From positions 1 to 64,000 of the forward strand of contig JAIUCV010001134.1 in the NCBI GenBank assembly GCA_026724425.1: DNA of 64,000 nucleotides. Reading direction: 5' to 3'. The stretch is from Erythrophleum ivorense. Its lineage: Eukaryota; Streptophyta; Magnoliopsida; Fabales; Fabaceae. The position numbers and the translations under genes are program-made. The notes beneath the pieces were generated by a model. The model was not told the DNA's origin and did no database searches. It was given only the letters and a program-made list of their open reading frames with translations. Positions 1-12,953 of this stretch are shown one piece after another (the first letter of the stretch is position 1; each line of letters begins with the position of its first letter).

Positions 1-1262
1 GATGTAGAAATGAAAGAATATGTTATGTGAATGATAGAACGTAAATTGAGTATGTATGAACAATGTGGCTTCATGAATGGCATTAGGGAATTATGAATAT
101 GTGTAGATTAAATGGCCAAAATGAGATACAAGGGGGGTTAAGACCATTTGGGGCAGCCTACACAAGTCCTAATTATGCTTTTATACTTGCCCAAGAGGTG
201 CCAAACTCCAAGAAAAGCCATTTGGACATTTTGGTATCCCATATAGAGCTAAAATTGACCAATTTAGAACCCTATATTACTTTTTGTCCAAATGAGCTCT
301 TCTTGATATGAGATTTGGCATATAATTAGAGCTTGTTGAGAGATTTTCAAGAAGTTAAAGAATATAATTTTTGGAGGTCTACAAAATATTTGATGAATTT
401 TCAAAGTTGGCAAATTTTCTGATTTTGGTCATGTCACTGTTCACTCAGGTCCAAAAATGAAATCTGTCACACAGGGTTCAAATGATGCCCAATTGTCATG
501 AAATTTTATACAAAGAAACTAGACATTCCCAGTGACTTGTGTGGAAGCACCTCATTTGGAGGTCTAGAGAGGCAGATATGAATTTTCAAAGATCCTGTCC
601 AATATCAAAAACTCCAGACGACCTCTGTTGCTGTTTGAGTGGATTTCAAGGTTTGGGTGTGCCTGAAATGGTTTGGAGTTATTTGTTTCCTCTAGCTAAC
701 ATCCACAACTTTTTAGATTGGTATCATTTGCTTGAATTAAATTTTTGTAGAATTAATTGTACATTTTGTAAATTCGCTGCAGAAATTTATGACAGCACCA
801 ATGAATAGCCTGACCTCTAGATCTTTTTGAATGTCAAACGTCCTTTGTGATGGCTGTTATAGTTTGAAAATATTTTTAGTATAAAGTAGACATCTGTAGT
901 TTTCCAGAATGGCCAAGAATGCATGCTTTTGATTTTTCTAGAATTAGTTATGATGTTTTTAAATTTGTGAGAGAAATGAGGACAAAGTTAGCCAAAAATA
1001 TATATGTGTATTTCATGCATTCCTTCGAGTTTCTTGAGATGTAGGCAACTTATAATGATTCAAATGAGTTGTATCCATGTAATTAAATATGAAAAGGTAT
1101 TGCATGAGCTCACACGGTCCACGTGACACTGAATAAATTTTTTATACATGACACAACACAAAGAAATGTCTTATTTTAATGGATTTTTCTTACTTCACTC
1201 ATGGGATGTATCATATGAGCATCCAAATGTGATAGAAATGTGCTAAAAATTATGGTGTTACA
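1..1262 (+). mobile_element. LA1: 3' part of a family-A solo LTR
   Basis: This segment enters from the left edge and matches, block for block, the 3' third of LA11 (44530-45763) and of LA10. Shared blocks include a patch near 100-330 that reads as a short open frame in all three copies but is not a protein family I recognise. It ends in GGTGTTACA at 1262, the same 3' terminus as LA11, and the following bases switch to unrelated gag-like DNA. The right 5-bp target copy would be TATAT (1263-1267); its partner lies outside the window. LA1 has therefore inserted into the internal region of element D. Confidence 0.8.
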
Positions 1263-1474
1263 TATATGATCTTAGTCCCATTTTCTTGGAGAAGCCTTTT
1301 GGTACTCTTCCACTAATGTTCTACCTCTCCTTGAAGCATATACACAGCCAGAGTCATCTTGTGTTTTGATGCGCAACCTTACACCTCAAATATCTTCTTC
1401 AACTGCATTACCCATCTCTTAGCTGCTATTGGGTTGAGCACCCCATGAAAAGAGGAAGGATTAGCCTTGAGGAA
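1263..1474 (-). pseudogene. Decayed Ty3/gypsy gag fragment (element D)
   Basis: Reading the minus strand from 1474 down to 1263 gives one frame resembling the capsid part of plant gypsy Gag. There is an NPSSFHG block followed by a P-x-A-A-x-R-W block, then an IFEV block, a K-M-T-L-A-x-Y-M-L block, and an E-x-E-H-stop-W-K-S-T block matching the family's EAEHWW signature. The frame contains two in-frame stops, TAA after IFEV and TAG replacing the first W of the WW pair, so it cannot make a full protein. In life Gag packages element RNA. LA1 has removed the rest of the gene on the left. The assignment rests on recognising the family pattern by eye. Confidence 0.8.
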
Positions 1475-1821
1475 CTAAGAAAGGACCTTTTGTATATGTA
1501 ACAATCTTTATCCTCCTCCAACTTTATTTAGGTTATTACCCTCATTCCTTCTTTCCATAGACTCCTTAAGCCTTTCCAGCACACATGCAATCTAGGCTTG
1601 GATTTCTGCTTGCTATTCTAAGCTTACTGTTAAAGCCTCAAACATATTTGCTTAGCTATTCTGTTAGCCATTTCACACCTATATGATTCACAATACTAAC
1701 AATACAACAATAGCACACAATATCAATATTAACCATCATCAAAGATTTAAACCTACATCCTATCTCTACGTCTAAAACGTTAACCACAATTGTTCAATCC
1801 AAAGTCTAAAGCCTAAAACTA
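1475..1821 (-). mobile_element. Element D internal leader between PBS and gag
   Basis: The minus strand runs from the PBS (1822-1834) to the recognisable Gag block. It holds no clear protein match. It would be the 5' untranslated leader plus the poorly conserved N-terminal part of gag in an ordinary gypsy element. Position and orientation fit the PBS and gag on either side. Confidence 0.55.
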
Positions 1822-1834
1822 TGCCCTGATACCA
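1822..1834 (-). other. Primer-binding site for initiator tRNA-Met (element D)
   Basis: The minus strand reads TGGTATCAGGGC, one base from TGGTATCAGAGC, the complement of the plant initiator tRNA-Met 3' end. It lies 4 bases after an LTR terminus reading GGTCTTACA on the same strand (+ coordinate 1839). This fixes D as a minus-strand element whose LTR lies to the right. Confidence 0.8.
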
Positions 1835-1838
1835 TAAA

Positions 1839-2927
1839 TGTAAGACCTAATACTATTCACCATTTTCCCTTTATTCATAGTTACTAAGAAAACATAGTTC
1901 TTGATTAAAATTAGTTTTTTAAGGTTTATCATGCTTTAGAGAATGTTTGTTTTGGAATCATTTGGAGCAAAAATTTCATGAAAATAGGCAAGAAAAGAAA
2001 ATTTGAGAGGCTAGATGTGGCCTCAAGTAGCCTAGTCACAGCTTTAAGACATTCTGTTTCCCCCTAGTTGTGACTACATATCAGGTAGTCCTAGCCTCAG
2101 CTCATTCTATCTTAGAGCTAAAATTTTTGAAAATGAGTTTTTTTTGGGTATTTAAATGAGTTTCAAATGGCCTAAAAATTTTTATCCATCACATTTATGT
2201 GTCTACTAGTTGTTTACCAAATTTTGGCACTAAATAATATGGTTTGCTATTTTTAAAAATTCTTACAACTTGATGACTCTAGAAAATATTTAGAATGGGG
2301 GAATGGAGTTGCGTGAGCTTTTTGTACTACTAAATAGATACCAATTCAGCTAGAAATTATTATACATATTCTTTTACATATCACGATATTCCCACCAAAT
2401 TTCAAAGCAAAACTCCATTGTTTACTATTTTAATAAAATTGTGCAACATGGTTACCCTATTTTCAAACAACCTAGAAATTATGTGATTTCCATGGTTAGC
2501 ATTTCAAAAAATGCAAAATTGCCACAATTGGCCAAGATTTTCTATCACAAGCACAATTTAGACATTCCAAGACCTCATATCAAGTTTAAAGGTGCCATTT
2601 CCCTCAATCTCAACATAAGGCTCTCTACCACAATTTAAATCCAAACCATGACATCCAATGGTCTTGATGCCACATTTTCCATTCATAAAATCCTTAAATG
2701 TGTTATACACTATATGTCATACCATAATAAGAAGGCACAAATTTTACATTTAATGTGCTTAAAGTATCAATTTCCTAATATTCAACATTTTTAATAGTGG
2801 AAAATCCCATTATTAAGGCACAAATTCTCCATTTTACCTTAATTGCACCATTTTAATTTACCAATCTCAATTTTCATCCTTGATATACTTGCTCAATCAA
2901 AAATATCATAAAAAGAGGCATGGAATT
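1839..2927 (-). mobile_element. Element D, 3' portion of its 5' LTR
   Basis: In minus orientation the LTR ends in GGTCTTACA at coordinate 1839, directly before the PBS. The segment is AT-rich, non-coding and not clearly similar to the 3' third of the other A-type LTRs here. It is broken at 2927 by LA2, whose target copy GAATT is 2923-2927. The LTR may continue at 9630-12849, which would make it about 4.3 kb, but this join is an inference. Confidence 0.6.
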
Positions 2928-4780
2928 TGTAACGTCTGGTATTTCGTGAAAACATCGTAATGAGTTAGTTTGAAAAACAAGTCCCCTAAGATAAATGATT
3001 TAAGTCCAAATAAAATTTGGATAAAATTTTAAATAATGAAAAATGAGAATTTGAGTTTTGAGTTGCCCAAAAATCAGGGCTGGAATGGTTCAAAAAAATT
3101 TGCTGAAAGTCTAGTGGTATTTTCATAAATATGGACACTTTTTGGAAAACTCACAGAAGGGCTTTTTAAATGAAAAATTTGAGCTTTTCAGTGTTCTCAG
3201 AGGCCCTAAAAAACATAGGAAGGATCACGACAGTTTAAAACCTTCCGGTGTATGGTTTTCAATGTTGGTTGACCTAAACTTTGACCAGTTCATTCGAGAA
3301 GGTTTTAAATTCAAATTGAGTGCTTCCAAAGCCATTTTATAAATTTGAGAACTTAGAATTTATGATGTAAAAGACAGTTCTAAAAATGGAGCTAAACTAA
3401 GTCAAACGGAATTGCCAAAGACATAAGATGTAAATGTCATTTTTTGGAACAATTTCTTCTCCATTCTTCTTTCATAAGAGGCATCCCACTCTCTCTCTCT
3501 AATCTAACCAACTCTTTTTCTACTCAGGACTAGAGGAGAGCTCTGTTAAGAAGCATGTGCAAGGAGAGCCAAGAAAGAGGAGAAAGAAGCAAGGAAAAAG
3601 GTAAGAAAATGGGAGATTTTCATGGCTTTCCCTCTTGAAACCTTATTCTTCTCTCTTTGCTCTATCTTTATATGATTTTGATGGATGGTTTGGTTCTGTT
3701 TTGGCCTTGGTTCAGAGGAGGAAGTGTAAGAACTCAAGGAGAAGACTAAAGCAAAGAAAGGAACTCTTGAGATAAGCTTGGAATCAAGGTGATTTTCTTC
3801 CTATGTTGCTTTCTTCTTCCCTTGCTCTTCTATGGGAGTCTCAGCCAAGAATAAAATAGTCAAGGGGGAGGGGTTTCTATCCAAAAAAAAGTGAGAATTC
3901 TAGGTTTTAGACCATGGGGAGATAAGAAATGCAAAGAAATTGGAAGTTAAACAAGTAAAATTCAAGAATAGGAAATTAGGGATTCATGACTTCAATGTAA
4001 GTTTTGTTTTGATCCAAGAGTTCCCTAGCCTATATGAGTTTTTGTTTGAGTTCCTAAGAAGCCTCCCAAGTGCCTCTTCCATCAAGGAAAAATGTGAAAC
4101 TCCATGGGCTCCAAACCATCCCTTAGGTTCAGCCAAGGTAAGATAAAGGGGGTAGGGAGTGTTTTAATGTGTTCTAAGCTTGGTTTGGGACTTTATGTGA
4201 TGGAAGAAGATGGTAGGAACCCTTGGAAAAAATTTAGAAGCCATAGATTTGGAGATGAGGCAATAGTTTCCATAATGTAGCATTAAGAAGCAACTTGTAT
4301 CTAGACTCTTGGAAATGAGTTTGTGATGACTTCAAGGAGTCTAAATGAAACCAAGAGGCCTAGATATGAGAAGAAAATGAAGCTAAAAGCTTGAATCATA
4401 GTAGTTGCTTCATTAGGCCATTAATGGAGCTATTATGGAACCAATAACCAAGTATGCTTCTTAGGTGTGTGTCTAATGCTTTGGCTTGTTCCAAGAGAGT
4501 AATTAAATGCTATTTGTTATGTCTAGACCTAATAAATCAAGCCCCAACTACTTATGGGTGTATAGCTAAAAAAGGGAAGGAATAGCAAAAAGGAAAGCTT
4601 GTGTTTGATTGCAAGGTAGCTCTTTACTCCTTGCTTGCATTTATGGTTATATAAATGTCTATGGATGCTTGTATATGTGATTGTCTCATGACACATGCCT
4701 TGATGTTGTCTTGATTGCATTGATACCAATATGCTTTCTAAATGGCGTTTCATTTATAAAAATTGTTCTTATGGGTGAGG

Positions 4781-7700
4781 TGTCATACCTTATTTTATAA
4801 CAATTTTTCTACTACAATTACCTTATATAAAACTTAAAAGAGTCAACGGAAACCTGAACTGATAAAATTTTTTCATTTTAAAACTTCCTCATACAATTTC
4901 ACTATTCATTTGGTCATTTCCAAATTCTTATCTAACTTTGAAAATACATACTTAATTATAGAAAAATTGTATGAGGTTAATTCAGAACTTTACTTTAAGC
5001 TCTCTAAGCTTTTTACACGAGGAAAATACTTAGTTAGCAAAGTACGTATAAATTCATATAAAGTTGCCTCTATAACAACTTGGACAGTTTTACCCCTCAT
5101 TGGTCATATTATTATTTTTCCTTTATATAAGCACAGGCATTCTTGCATCTTAGGCACGTTAGTCATACTCTTTTTACTTCAAGGTTAGGTATATACATGG
5201 CTTTCCATTTCATACCTGAGTACCTTACAGTGTTATAATATAACTCATACACACAGTAATCTAAAATATTTAATTACATGACAAAATGTGGTGCATAAAA
5301 GTAAGGTCCTCGATTTATGTCTCCACATTCTTTGCTCTTTCTTTACTTAAACTCGAACCTAGTATGGGTTATATTTGGGGTGAGATTATGAAATCTTAGT
5401 AGTAGTAAACCAATCTCATTCACAAGCAAGCATGTAAGTACATAACATAATACCAATCAAGATGCCACATATCGCATAACAATACAAGGAATTTCATATA
5501 AGGCCAAGCATAATCTAAGCATACATGTCTCATCTTATAGCATAACACTCATCATTATACAAACATACAAGCTTAAGGAAAGAGAGAGAAAAACTACTAC
5601 CTTAGCAAACTTTGCTCCTCAATCCTTAGGACTCGGTTTACTTGCTTTTGGAGTTCCTAAAATAATAACAAACCCTATAATCATAATGATAATTCATTAC
5701 AATCAACACATAAACCTTAAAATTCTAAAGTAGGATGACCCTTTTAAACTTAATGGGACCATTGGAATTGGAAAAATCCAACTCCTTCCCTTCCCATTCA
5801 CTATGGCCGAATAGTATGCATTTCTTGGCCAAAATTTAAGAACTTTATCCCATGAGTTTTAAGGGCTTTCCTGTAGGTATTCCTAGCTCAAAACACCCTT
5901 TTGAATCCATTGGAATGGATAAAATCATCAAATACTACCCCCAACATCATGTTTTGGTTATCACATAATCTAGCTCTGTTTTAGGCTCAAAAGTACGTTT
6001 CTTTGGTTCTAAAAATTCCATAGCCTTTTCCTTTATGTTTTAGGACTTGAAATTTAGTATACATGACTTTAAGACATCAAGAAAACACCATAAAATTTTT
6101 TGGAAAATTCGGACAGCATCTCCCCATGATTTCTATTTTCCCAAAAATTACAATCTTTGTGTTTTTCAAAGTCCCAGCACATAACAACAATAACTAAGCT
6201 CAGATGGCCTTCATGTTCAACATATAAACTTCATTTCAAGGCCTTCATATTCAACATATAAACTTCATTTTTAATCATCCATATGCTGTCCAAAAGTGAC
6301 TCATAGCTAGGGTTTAACAAAACTAACTCAAAACATGTGATTTTCAAGTGCAAGGTGAAGAAAACCTACTCTTTAAGCTTAATCATTGCTTCCTTTGCTT
6401 TTCTCACACTAACATCCATTCTCTTCCCACTTAGAGCAACATTCCACCTTGAAGAAAAGATAAATATGCAGCTGCCCTTTGGAGAAGATAAATAAATTTG
6501 GTGAATAATAGTGGTAATTTTGCTTGGTTTCACTTCTTCTTCCACTTTTTCTCCCTCTCTCTCTCTCTTCACGTTTTTCTTTCTTTCTCCCTTGTGTGTG
6601 GCATGAAAATGGTGGAATGGAGGTGAAGGAGATGAATTTAGATAAAGTCAAATAGTCATATTAAATTTGGACCCTTGGATCAACCTTTTCAAGATCAAAT
6701 CTTAACCTTCCATTCCTTTTTTCTTTTGATTTTCTAATTTCATAACTAAATATCTTCTTCCAAAAATTCTTGGCCACACACTTGGATACCTTTTCTTAGC
6801 CCTTAAGTTATGGATAGTAACTATGGTTAATTTCCTTAACTCAACTATGGTCAACTTTTAACTCAACCATAGTTAGTTTTTAACTTAACCATAGTTAATT
6901 CTTTAAAATGACTAAAATCTTTTTCTTTTTCCCCTTTTATTTTATATTTATCTTTGGGTTTCATCTTCTCTAAAACCCTAATTATATCTTCTCTTCTCTT
7001 TTGGGCCTTTAGAATCAGCTATTGGGCCTTACAGCAGTCTAACAATCGGTATCCGGGCTCAATTAAGGTTTTACGGTACAATACATATCTTTAGACTTTT
7101 TACGATTTATAAATATTTTTTCCTCTACTTTCTAGCCATACTGAGCTTCAAACATGGATCAGGGGCCCTTAACCTCAATCTTCATAAATTTCGGTGTCAA
7201 TCGGACACTCGGGTTTATAGGTGTAATTTTCACTGTTCTGTATTATGATTGTGCTATAAAATTTTCATTTACTGCAATTTAGTCCCTGAAACTCCTTTAG
7301 AATTTCTTAGCCCTTTAGCTATTTCTATTTCTATAGTTGTTACAACTTCTTTTTTCTATTTTGCTTATCGCTACTGATTGGGCTAACCAGATCCTATACC
7401 GAATCACGCCCGACCATCCGGACAATTTGGCATTAGTGGACCCGTCTCATCAAATGGAATTTAACCGTGGGTCATGAATTTTCTGAGATTCTTGCCCAAT
7501 TTTTTGATATACGTGCCTAAAGCCACTAATAGAGGGTGAAACTAGGGTTCCCTGAACTTTCAAGCAATTTATACATTTTACCCGGCATATAACTTTTCCT
7601 TGTATTTTAGTCCCTGACTCCTTCATACTTGACTTCGGAGACTCTTTGGGACCTTTTTTTGATCCTTTTTTTGGTCTATTTTGGTCGCAATTTTAGGGCA

Positions 7701-7888
7701 CCTCTGGCCTTGACTCATCATTATTTGCGATCTAAAATATTATTCTAATTTTATTGGACCTCAATTTACTCTATTTAGAGGACTTCTTTTTATATCTGGT
7801 GAATTTCGTACGTTGATAGAGAAACCATATGTTACGTTTTTCGCGTTTCCTTACATTTTCTTGTATTTTCAAAAAATCGGATGTTACA
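4781..7888 (-). mobile_element. LB1: family-B solo LTR
   Basis: On the plus strand it runs TGTCATACC...GATGTTACA and is flanked by TGAGG at 4776-4780 and 7889-7893, a perfect 5-bp TSD. Length is 3108 bp. It is very similar along its whole length to LB2 (35140-38276). Read on the minus strand it begins TGTAACATCCGA, like the family-A start TGTAACATCCGG, and its first ~170 bp match the starts of LA7 and LA8, so minus is the likely sense. No retrotransposon proteins or internal PBS are seen. It landed in the first unit of LA2's GTGAGG-type array. Confidence 0.9.
5382..5397. other. Conserved LTR stem-loop (LB1 copy)
   Basis: GAGATT, loop ATGA, AATCTT, followed by AGTAG. LB2 has the same structure with a perfect AATCTC arm at 35749-35764. 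It is one example of a stem-loop found once per LTR in families A, B, C and F. Confidence 0.7.
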
Positions 7889-8035
7889 TGAGGTGAAGCC
7901 AAAAGTCCCTAGCAATTGGTGAGATAAGGCCAAAAGTCTTTTGGATGAGTGAGGCCAAATCAAAAGTCCCAAGAATAAGGGTAAGGCTAATCCAAAAATC
8001 CCAAAAATGGGGTGAGGCTAGACCAAAAGGCCATA
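7889..8035 (+). repeat. GTGAGG...CCAAAAGTC array in LA2
   Basis: Four or so degenerate units of about 30-45 bp, each with a GTGAGG-like start and a CCAAAAGTC core. The first unit is at 4771-4780 and was cut by LB1. The same array occurs in every family-A LTR complete enough to show this position. Confidence 0.75.
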
Positions 8036-8175
8036 GAGTTTGTCTTTAGCTTTAACATGTTTTTATGGCATAGAAATTTGGTATTGAGAAATTTTTATTT
8101 GTGTTGCATGCATACTTATCATCCTTAACATGTTTATATGCCATGATTACTTTCTTGAATGAGTATTTGAGCTAT

Positions 8176-8194
8176 TGAGATTCTTTGAATCTCA
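8176..8194. other. Conserved LTR stem-loop (LA2 copy)
   Basis: An 8-bp perfect stem TGAGATTC/GAATCTCA with loop TTT, just after GAGCTAT and just before a pyrimidine-rich CATCCCCTTCCCTCC tract. Other copies occur at the same place after the GTGAGG array in LA10 and LA11. Confidence 0.75.
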
Positions 8195-11175
8195 TCCCCT
8201 TCCCTCCTCCATCTCACCATGCCTAGGTGGTGTTCAAGAAGCTAAAAATGGTAGCTAAAGAGCTTGAAGGCCTATCTCTTGACAATTATATAGTTTTGTA
8301 TGGTTTTTTATGTAAAGAAATGTTAAAGTGTACATGTGTATATTATTTTTAAGATGAAAATGCTTGAGCAAATGTAAAAGTATATATATGTAGTGTATGA
8401 ACTAAAGTGGTAGCCTAATTATGAGAAAATGTAATTTGACCACTTGGTAGCCTAGTATGAAATCTGCATTCTTACAAGTGGCATAGTGAAATTATAATGT
8501 ATGGTAGTTTAGACCATTTTAGAAGCCCATATATGCTATATTTGTGCTTTTAAACTTGCCCAAATTGTGATAGAAACAAGGGGAGACCATTTGGACCAAA
8601 TTGAACCCTTATATGATGCTAAAATGACCATATGTGTGAGCTATGGCAAAATCTATCCAAATGACCTCTTCTTGGCTTGAAATTTAGCATGCATATAGAC
8701 CTTGTATAAACCTTTTTGGGAGCTAAAGTGAACATTATTTGAAACTCTAGAGAATTTTTGGTAAATTTTTAAAGTTGGCAATTTGTGACAGATTTGGCTT
8801 GGGCATTATGCAAATGATTAGAGTTTTCATCTTCATCATTCGTGGGGAAAATGGTGTGCAATGGCTATGAAATTTTATAAAAAGAAACTCGACATTCACA
8901 GTGACTTATACCAACTAAAAGTACCCCAATTGGAAGTCTGTAGTGGGAGAACTAATTTTTTGAAGTTTCAGGTCAGTATCAGGGGTGCAGTTAGACCTTG
9001 GTTACTGTTCCATCCATGTTTAAGGTTTGAAGGCTTCTGAATTGGTTTGGAATTATTTTTTTCCTCTATTTAACATCTATAACTTTTTAAATTGGTATAT
9101 TTTTCCTAAATTATATTTTTTTGGAGTTAGTTATAAATTTTTGAAGTTTATATCAATAAATTGTATTAGAAATGCTAGGTAGTCTAACCTATGTCATTTT
9201 CCTGATGTCAATCATGGTCCAACTGGGTTTTCATGACCTGAAATAATTTTTAACCTATATTTGACATCTAGAGCTTTCCAAAAAACTATCATTTTCTTGA
9301 TTTTGATTTTTCTAGAATTAATTATGATTTTCCAAAGTTGGTGCCAAAAATCTAAATTCTAAACCCACGAGGAAATTTCAATTTCTAGTTTTTGGCTTCA
9401 AATCAATGGTTCATGGGTTGTTTTATAATATGTATGAATTGTATAGATGGAGAATAAGTAGAGAATGCTATTAATGGGTCCACGAAATCTACAAGGCATA
9501 GTATGAATTTTTAAAACGCTACGCAACGTGTAAAAATACTATTATTTTTATTCATTTTCTTTGGCACCATGTGAAATTGAGCTTAAATGTGTGTATATGT
9601 AGATATAGGGAGCATGGTATTATAGAATTTAGGTTTAAGGTTAAGCATCGCATACTAGCACCATTACACCATTTCCATGTCATTCCATAATTTTGTCAAA
9701 ATTTCAAAAATTCATATCTTGAGCTAGAGAGCATTAAATCATACAAATGAGAACATTTAGGAAAGCTCACAATATGAACTACATGTTGAAAAAATTTTAG
9801 ATCAAAACAAATTCATTTGGACCATGAAAATCTAATAGAACAATACCACTAATAGATTTTTATGCATATGCAGACCTAAAACTTTAGAATTGCATATCTT
9901 GAGCTACAAAGTTCCAAATTGAGTGATATAGAAAATTTATAATGCCAGCTATATGCTTGTAAAATTTTATGAGTATTAGTGTTCATTTGACCCCTCAAAT
10001 ATATAGAAAACTAGAACTGACCAAATGAACAAAGACATAGCATTTTTGTATAATTCAGCCAACTTTAAAAAATTATAAGAAATTCTACAAAGCTCCAAAA
10101 ATTATACTCTTTAGCTCTATGAAAAGCTTTAAATGAGGTATATATGGTTGCCAAAATTCATGCCAAAATTCAATTATTTGGTTTGATTTTTGTTCAGAGA
10201 CAAAATATGGTTGAAAATGGCATTCATGGAACTCCAAATGGTTGAAAATGAAATACCTTAATGCAAGTGACCATTTGGACATGTCTAAATCATGATTTGT
10301 AGCATATACGGCCATCTCATATGGTCTCAAACATCATGCAACTCAAAAGGACCTATCCACTTGGCAATATGTACACATTTTCCATAGCTCATGCATACCA
10401 AAACTTCATTCTCTTGTATAGATGGTTCCAACTATGATACATACATCATAATCTCATGCATTTACATATGTGGAAGGTTTACATTACATAGATAACATAT
10501 ACATCAATACTTTGATGTTAGATTACATAATAGTCTAAAACATTGTCAAAGTAACATCACTTATACTTGTTGGTCTTCATTCCTTGCTCCATGAGAATTC
10601 TTTAGACATGGTTAGAGATAAAATGAGGCAGAGTGATATTCAAAGAATCCCAATAGCTCATTCACCCATTCAAACATACATATATGGCATGTTATCATGT
10701 CAAAGAAAGTAAGTATGCATCCAATGCTTCCAAATATCAAACATAATCATATGGATCCATCAAGGGTAAGAACAAGCTCTAGAGACTTTTGGTCTAACCT
10801 TATCCAATTATTTAGGACTTTTAGACTAGCCTCACCCATTTTAGGGACATTTCACTTAGCCTCACTCATTCCATAAGACTTTTGGCCTTGTCTCACATTT
10901 ATTGAGGGACTTTTGACTTTACTTCACCTAATTTAAAAGACTTTTGGCACAACCTTGCCCACCAAGAACCACCTCACATTTTCAAAGCAATTTAAGAAGC
11001 ATAATGTCATTGAATCATCAAACTAATAGCAGTAGACATGTTTTATGATTCAAACACATATACAAGCAATCAATGATAATTAAACAACCAAGACATGTAT
11101 ACAAGAATGGATAAAGAGTTGCCTTGAGTCAAGAAGCACATGTTCTTTCTTTAGTCCTTACTTCCTTGCCTTAGT

Positions 11176-11177
<2 letters not shown>

Positions 11178-11224
<47 letters not shown>
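11178..11224. repeat. (CA)n microsatellite
   Basis: An uninterrupted CA dinucleotide tract of 47 bp in LA3. Shorter CACACA runs occur at the equivalent place in LA4 (near 14798), so the seed was part of the LTR and expanded here. Confidence 0.95.
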
Positions 11225-11227
<3 letters not shown>

Positions 11228-12305
11228 GAAGAGGCTTGATTTGCTTGGCCTAAACACATCAAACAAGGCACAAACACATCAATGGAATTATATCTAGCCT
11301 CACATAAACTCTACACAAGCCAATTCTAGCTTATGGCATCCATATAGTTTCATATTGTAGCATAATGAAGCAACTCATATAATTTATTATCTTGGCTCCA
11401 ATTTCTCACTCCATCTAAGTCACATGACTCCATTTAAACTCATTAGAGTCATCACAAACTCAAATTAAGGAGCCTAATACCAAGTTATTTTTTTATACCT
11501 AATGGAACCTTAAACTTCCAACTTTCAAAATATGGCTTCTAAATTCAAACTAATGATTCTTTTGGTATTTATTACTTATATCTAGACCATTCATAACCTT
11601 AAAATCAAGAAAAACTCTCCCTAGGTACTTGGAACTATTCTTGGCTGAGACATACCCTTAAAGGAGCACCTAGGGAGTTTTGCTTATTTTTTTTATGGAA
11701 TTTGGCATCCATGAAGCTTCCTAAGTCTTTTATAAATTCAAATATTCTTTTACATAAATTAAATCATCATTAGAAAGCTTCATAAATCCCTAGGTGCAAT
11801 CAAAACCCTAATTCTTATAACTTACTACCAAATGCTTCTTTTTGAATTCTATTTATTCCATATGAATCTTTATACTTCAAAACCCTATTTTCTATCAACT
11901 TTGGGCCTAAATCAAACTCCCTACATGGTGCTCTAATTTTGGCCAAAATATACATTGAAGGGAAAGCCAAGAAGAAGCAAGTTATCCATGGTAAATCATA
12001 CCTTTTAAAGCTTATCAAATGAAATTTCTCAAGCTTTCAAAGTGTCCTTCAAACTCTCCTTTCCCTCTATTGAACCAGCCACAAATTGCCACCATTAAAA
12101 ACATTAAAGCCATAAGAAGAGAGAGGAGAAAGAGGAGAAGAAATTTAGTAAAGGGAAGAGCATGAAAAAGTGACAAATTTTTACCCTTTTCAAGCCTTGT
12201 TTTCTCCTCCCTTGCTCCTTCTTGGTGCGCCACTCAAGCTTGCTCTTGGTTCTATTTTAGGCTACATGAAAGTCAATTTAGATGAAGGAAGAAGGTGGGA
12301 CATGA

Positions 12306-12311
12306 TATATA
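12306..12311 (-). promoter_or_regulatory. TATA box candidate of the LA3/D LTR
   Basis: TATATA read on the minus strand, 538 bp inside the LTR start at 12849. Equivalent sites lie 549-552 bp from the start in LA4 and LA13. Confidence 0.5.
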
Positions 12312-12849
12312 AGAAGGGGGAGGCTAGTTATAATGATTTAAAAATTTTAATTATATCCCTAAATTTTTAGTTTCTTCAATTGAGCTTATTTCAACTCCTT
12401 TTTTGAAAATTGTCTTTTTCATCATAAAATTTAGATCCTATAATTCATAAAATACTTTTGGTTTCACCTGAATTGGATTTAAGACTGTTTGGTCAAAGTT
12501 TTGATCAACTAATGACCTAAAATGTAAACCTGAGGCATTTTGGCCATTTTAGGGGTTTCTATAGTTTTTAGAGCCTCTGAAAATATCGAGAAACTCAAAT
12601 TTCCTATTTGAAGCTCCCTCTTTTGAGTTTTTAGAAAGTTATCTAAATTACAATTTTGCCACTACGTTTCCTTTTTAATTCGTTCAATCGTTTTGGTTCT
12701 AATTTTAAGCTATCCTTAAGTTTTTAATCACATTTTTAGATATTTTAATTATTATTCTAATCTCAGTTAGCCTTAATTTACTTTGCTTTAGGATGATCCT
12801 ATCTCATTTTATCGGGTTCAATTCAATTTTTGGAAAAATAATTATTACA

Positions 12850-12953
12850 CTATATCATTGCCTTATAAGCACTTCCCTTGGTTACAAGCACACTAATAAG
12901 TCAAGAGGTATATTAAATGAGTAAGATTACATTGGATACCAAAACTTGTCATA
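12850..12953 (-). mobile_element. LTR F fragment between LA3 and LA4
   Basis: A 104-bp strip of AT-rich DNA that belongs with 16427-18133 once LA4 and one TCATA target copy are removed. It has no features of its own. Confidence 0.5.

Larger units (their letters stand above)
2928..9624 (+). mobile_element. LA2: family-A solo LTR, split by LB1
   Basis: It starts TGTAACGTCTGG and ends GGTATTATA, a decayed form of the family end GGTGTTACA. It is flanked by GAATT on both sides (2923-2927 and 9625-9629), the 5-bp TSD expected of an LTR element. After removing LB1 (4781-7888) and one target copy, about 3.58 kb remains, close to other family-A copies. There is no PBS, PPT, gag or pol inside, so it is a solo LTR left by LTR-LTR recombination. 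Orientation follows homology to D. A TATA-like site lies about 545 bp from the start (near 3472), followed by AAGGTAAG-like motifs at 3598 and 3787. Confidence 0.88.
9630..12849 (-). mobile_element. LA3: A-type LTR body, perhaps the rest of D's LTR
   Basis: The minus strand starts TGTAATAATTATT at 12849 and follows the family-A order: TATA-like site at 12306-12311, purine-rich tract with AAGG-type donor motifs, (CA)n tract, GTGAGG-type array (10790-10965, minus) and the stem-loop region near 10635. The family-A 3' third is missing at the left end, and no TGTAACACC terminus is found near 9630-9700. Two readings are possible: a 5'-truncated copy, or the first two-thirds of D's own LTR interrupted by LA2. 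The right flank CTATA (12850-12854) finds no partner nearby, which fits the second reading. Confidence 0.65.

Noticed and set aside
93..311. Short open frame repeated at 44610-44807 and 46519-46722
   Set aside because: The same LTR DNA in three copies; frames have different ends and indels, with no coding conservation.
9630..9700. Left terminus and CTATA target copy for LA3
   Set aside because: No TGTAACACC-like end or CTATA was found, so I did not call LA3 a complete solo LTR.
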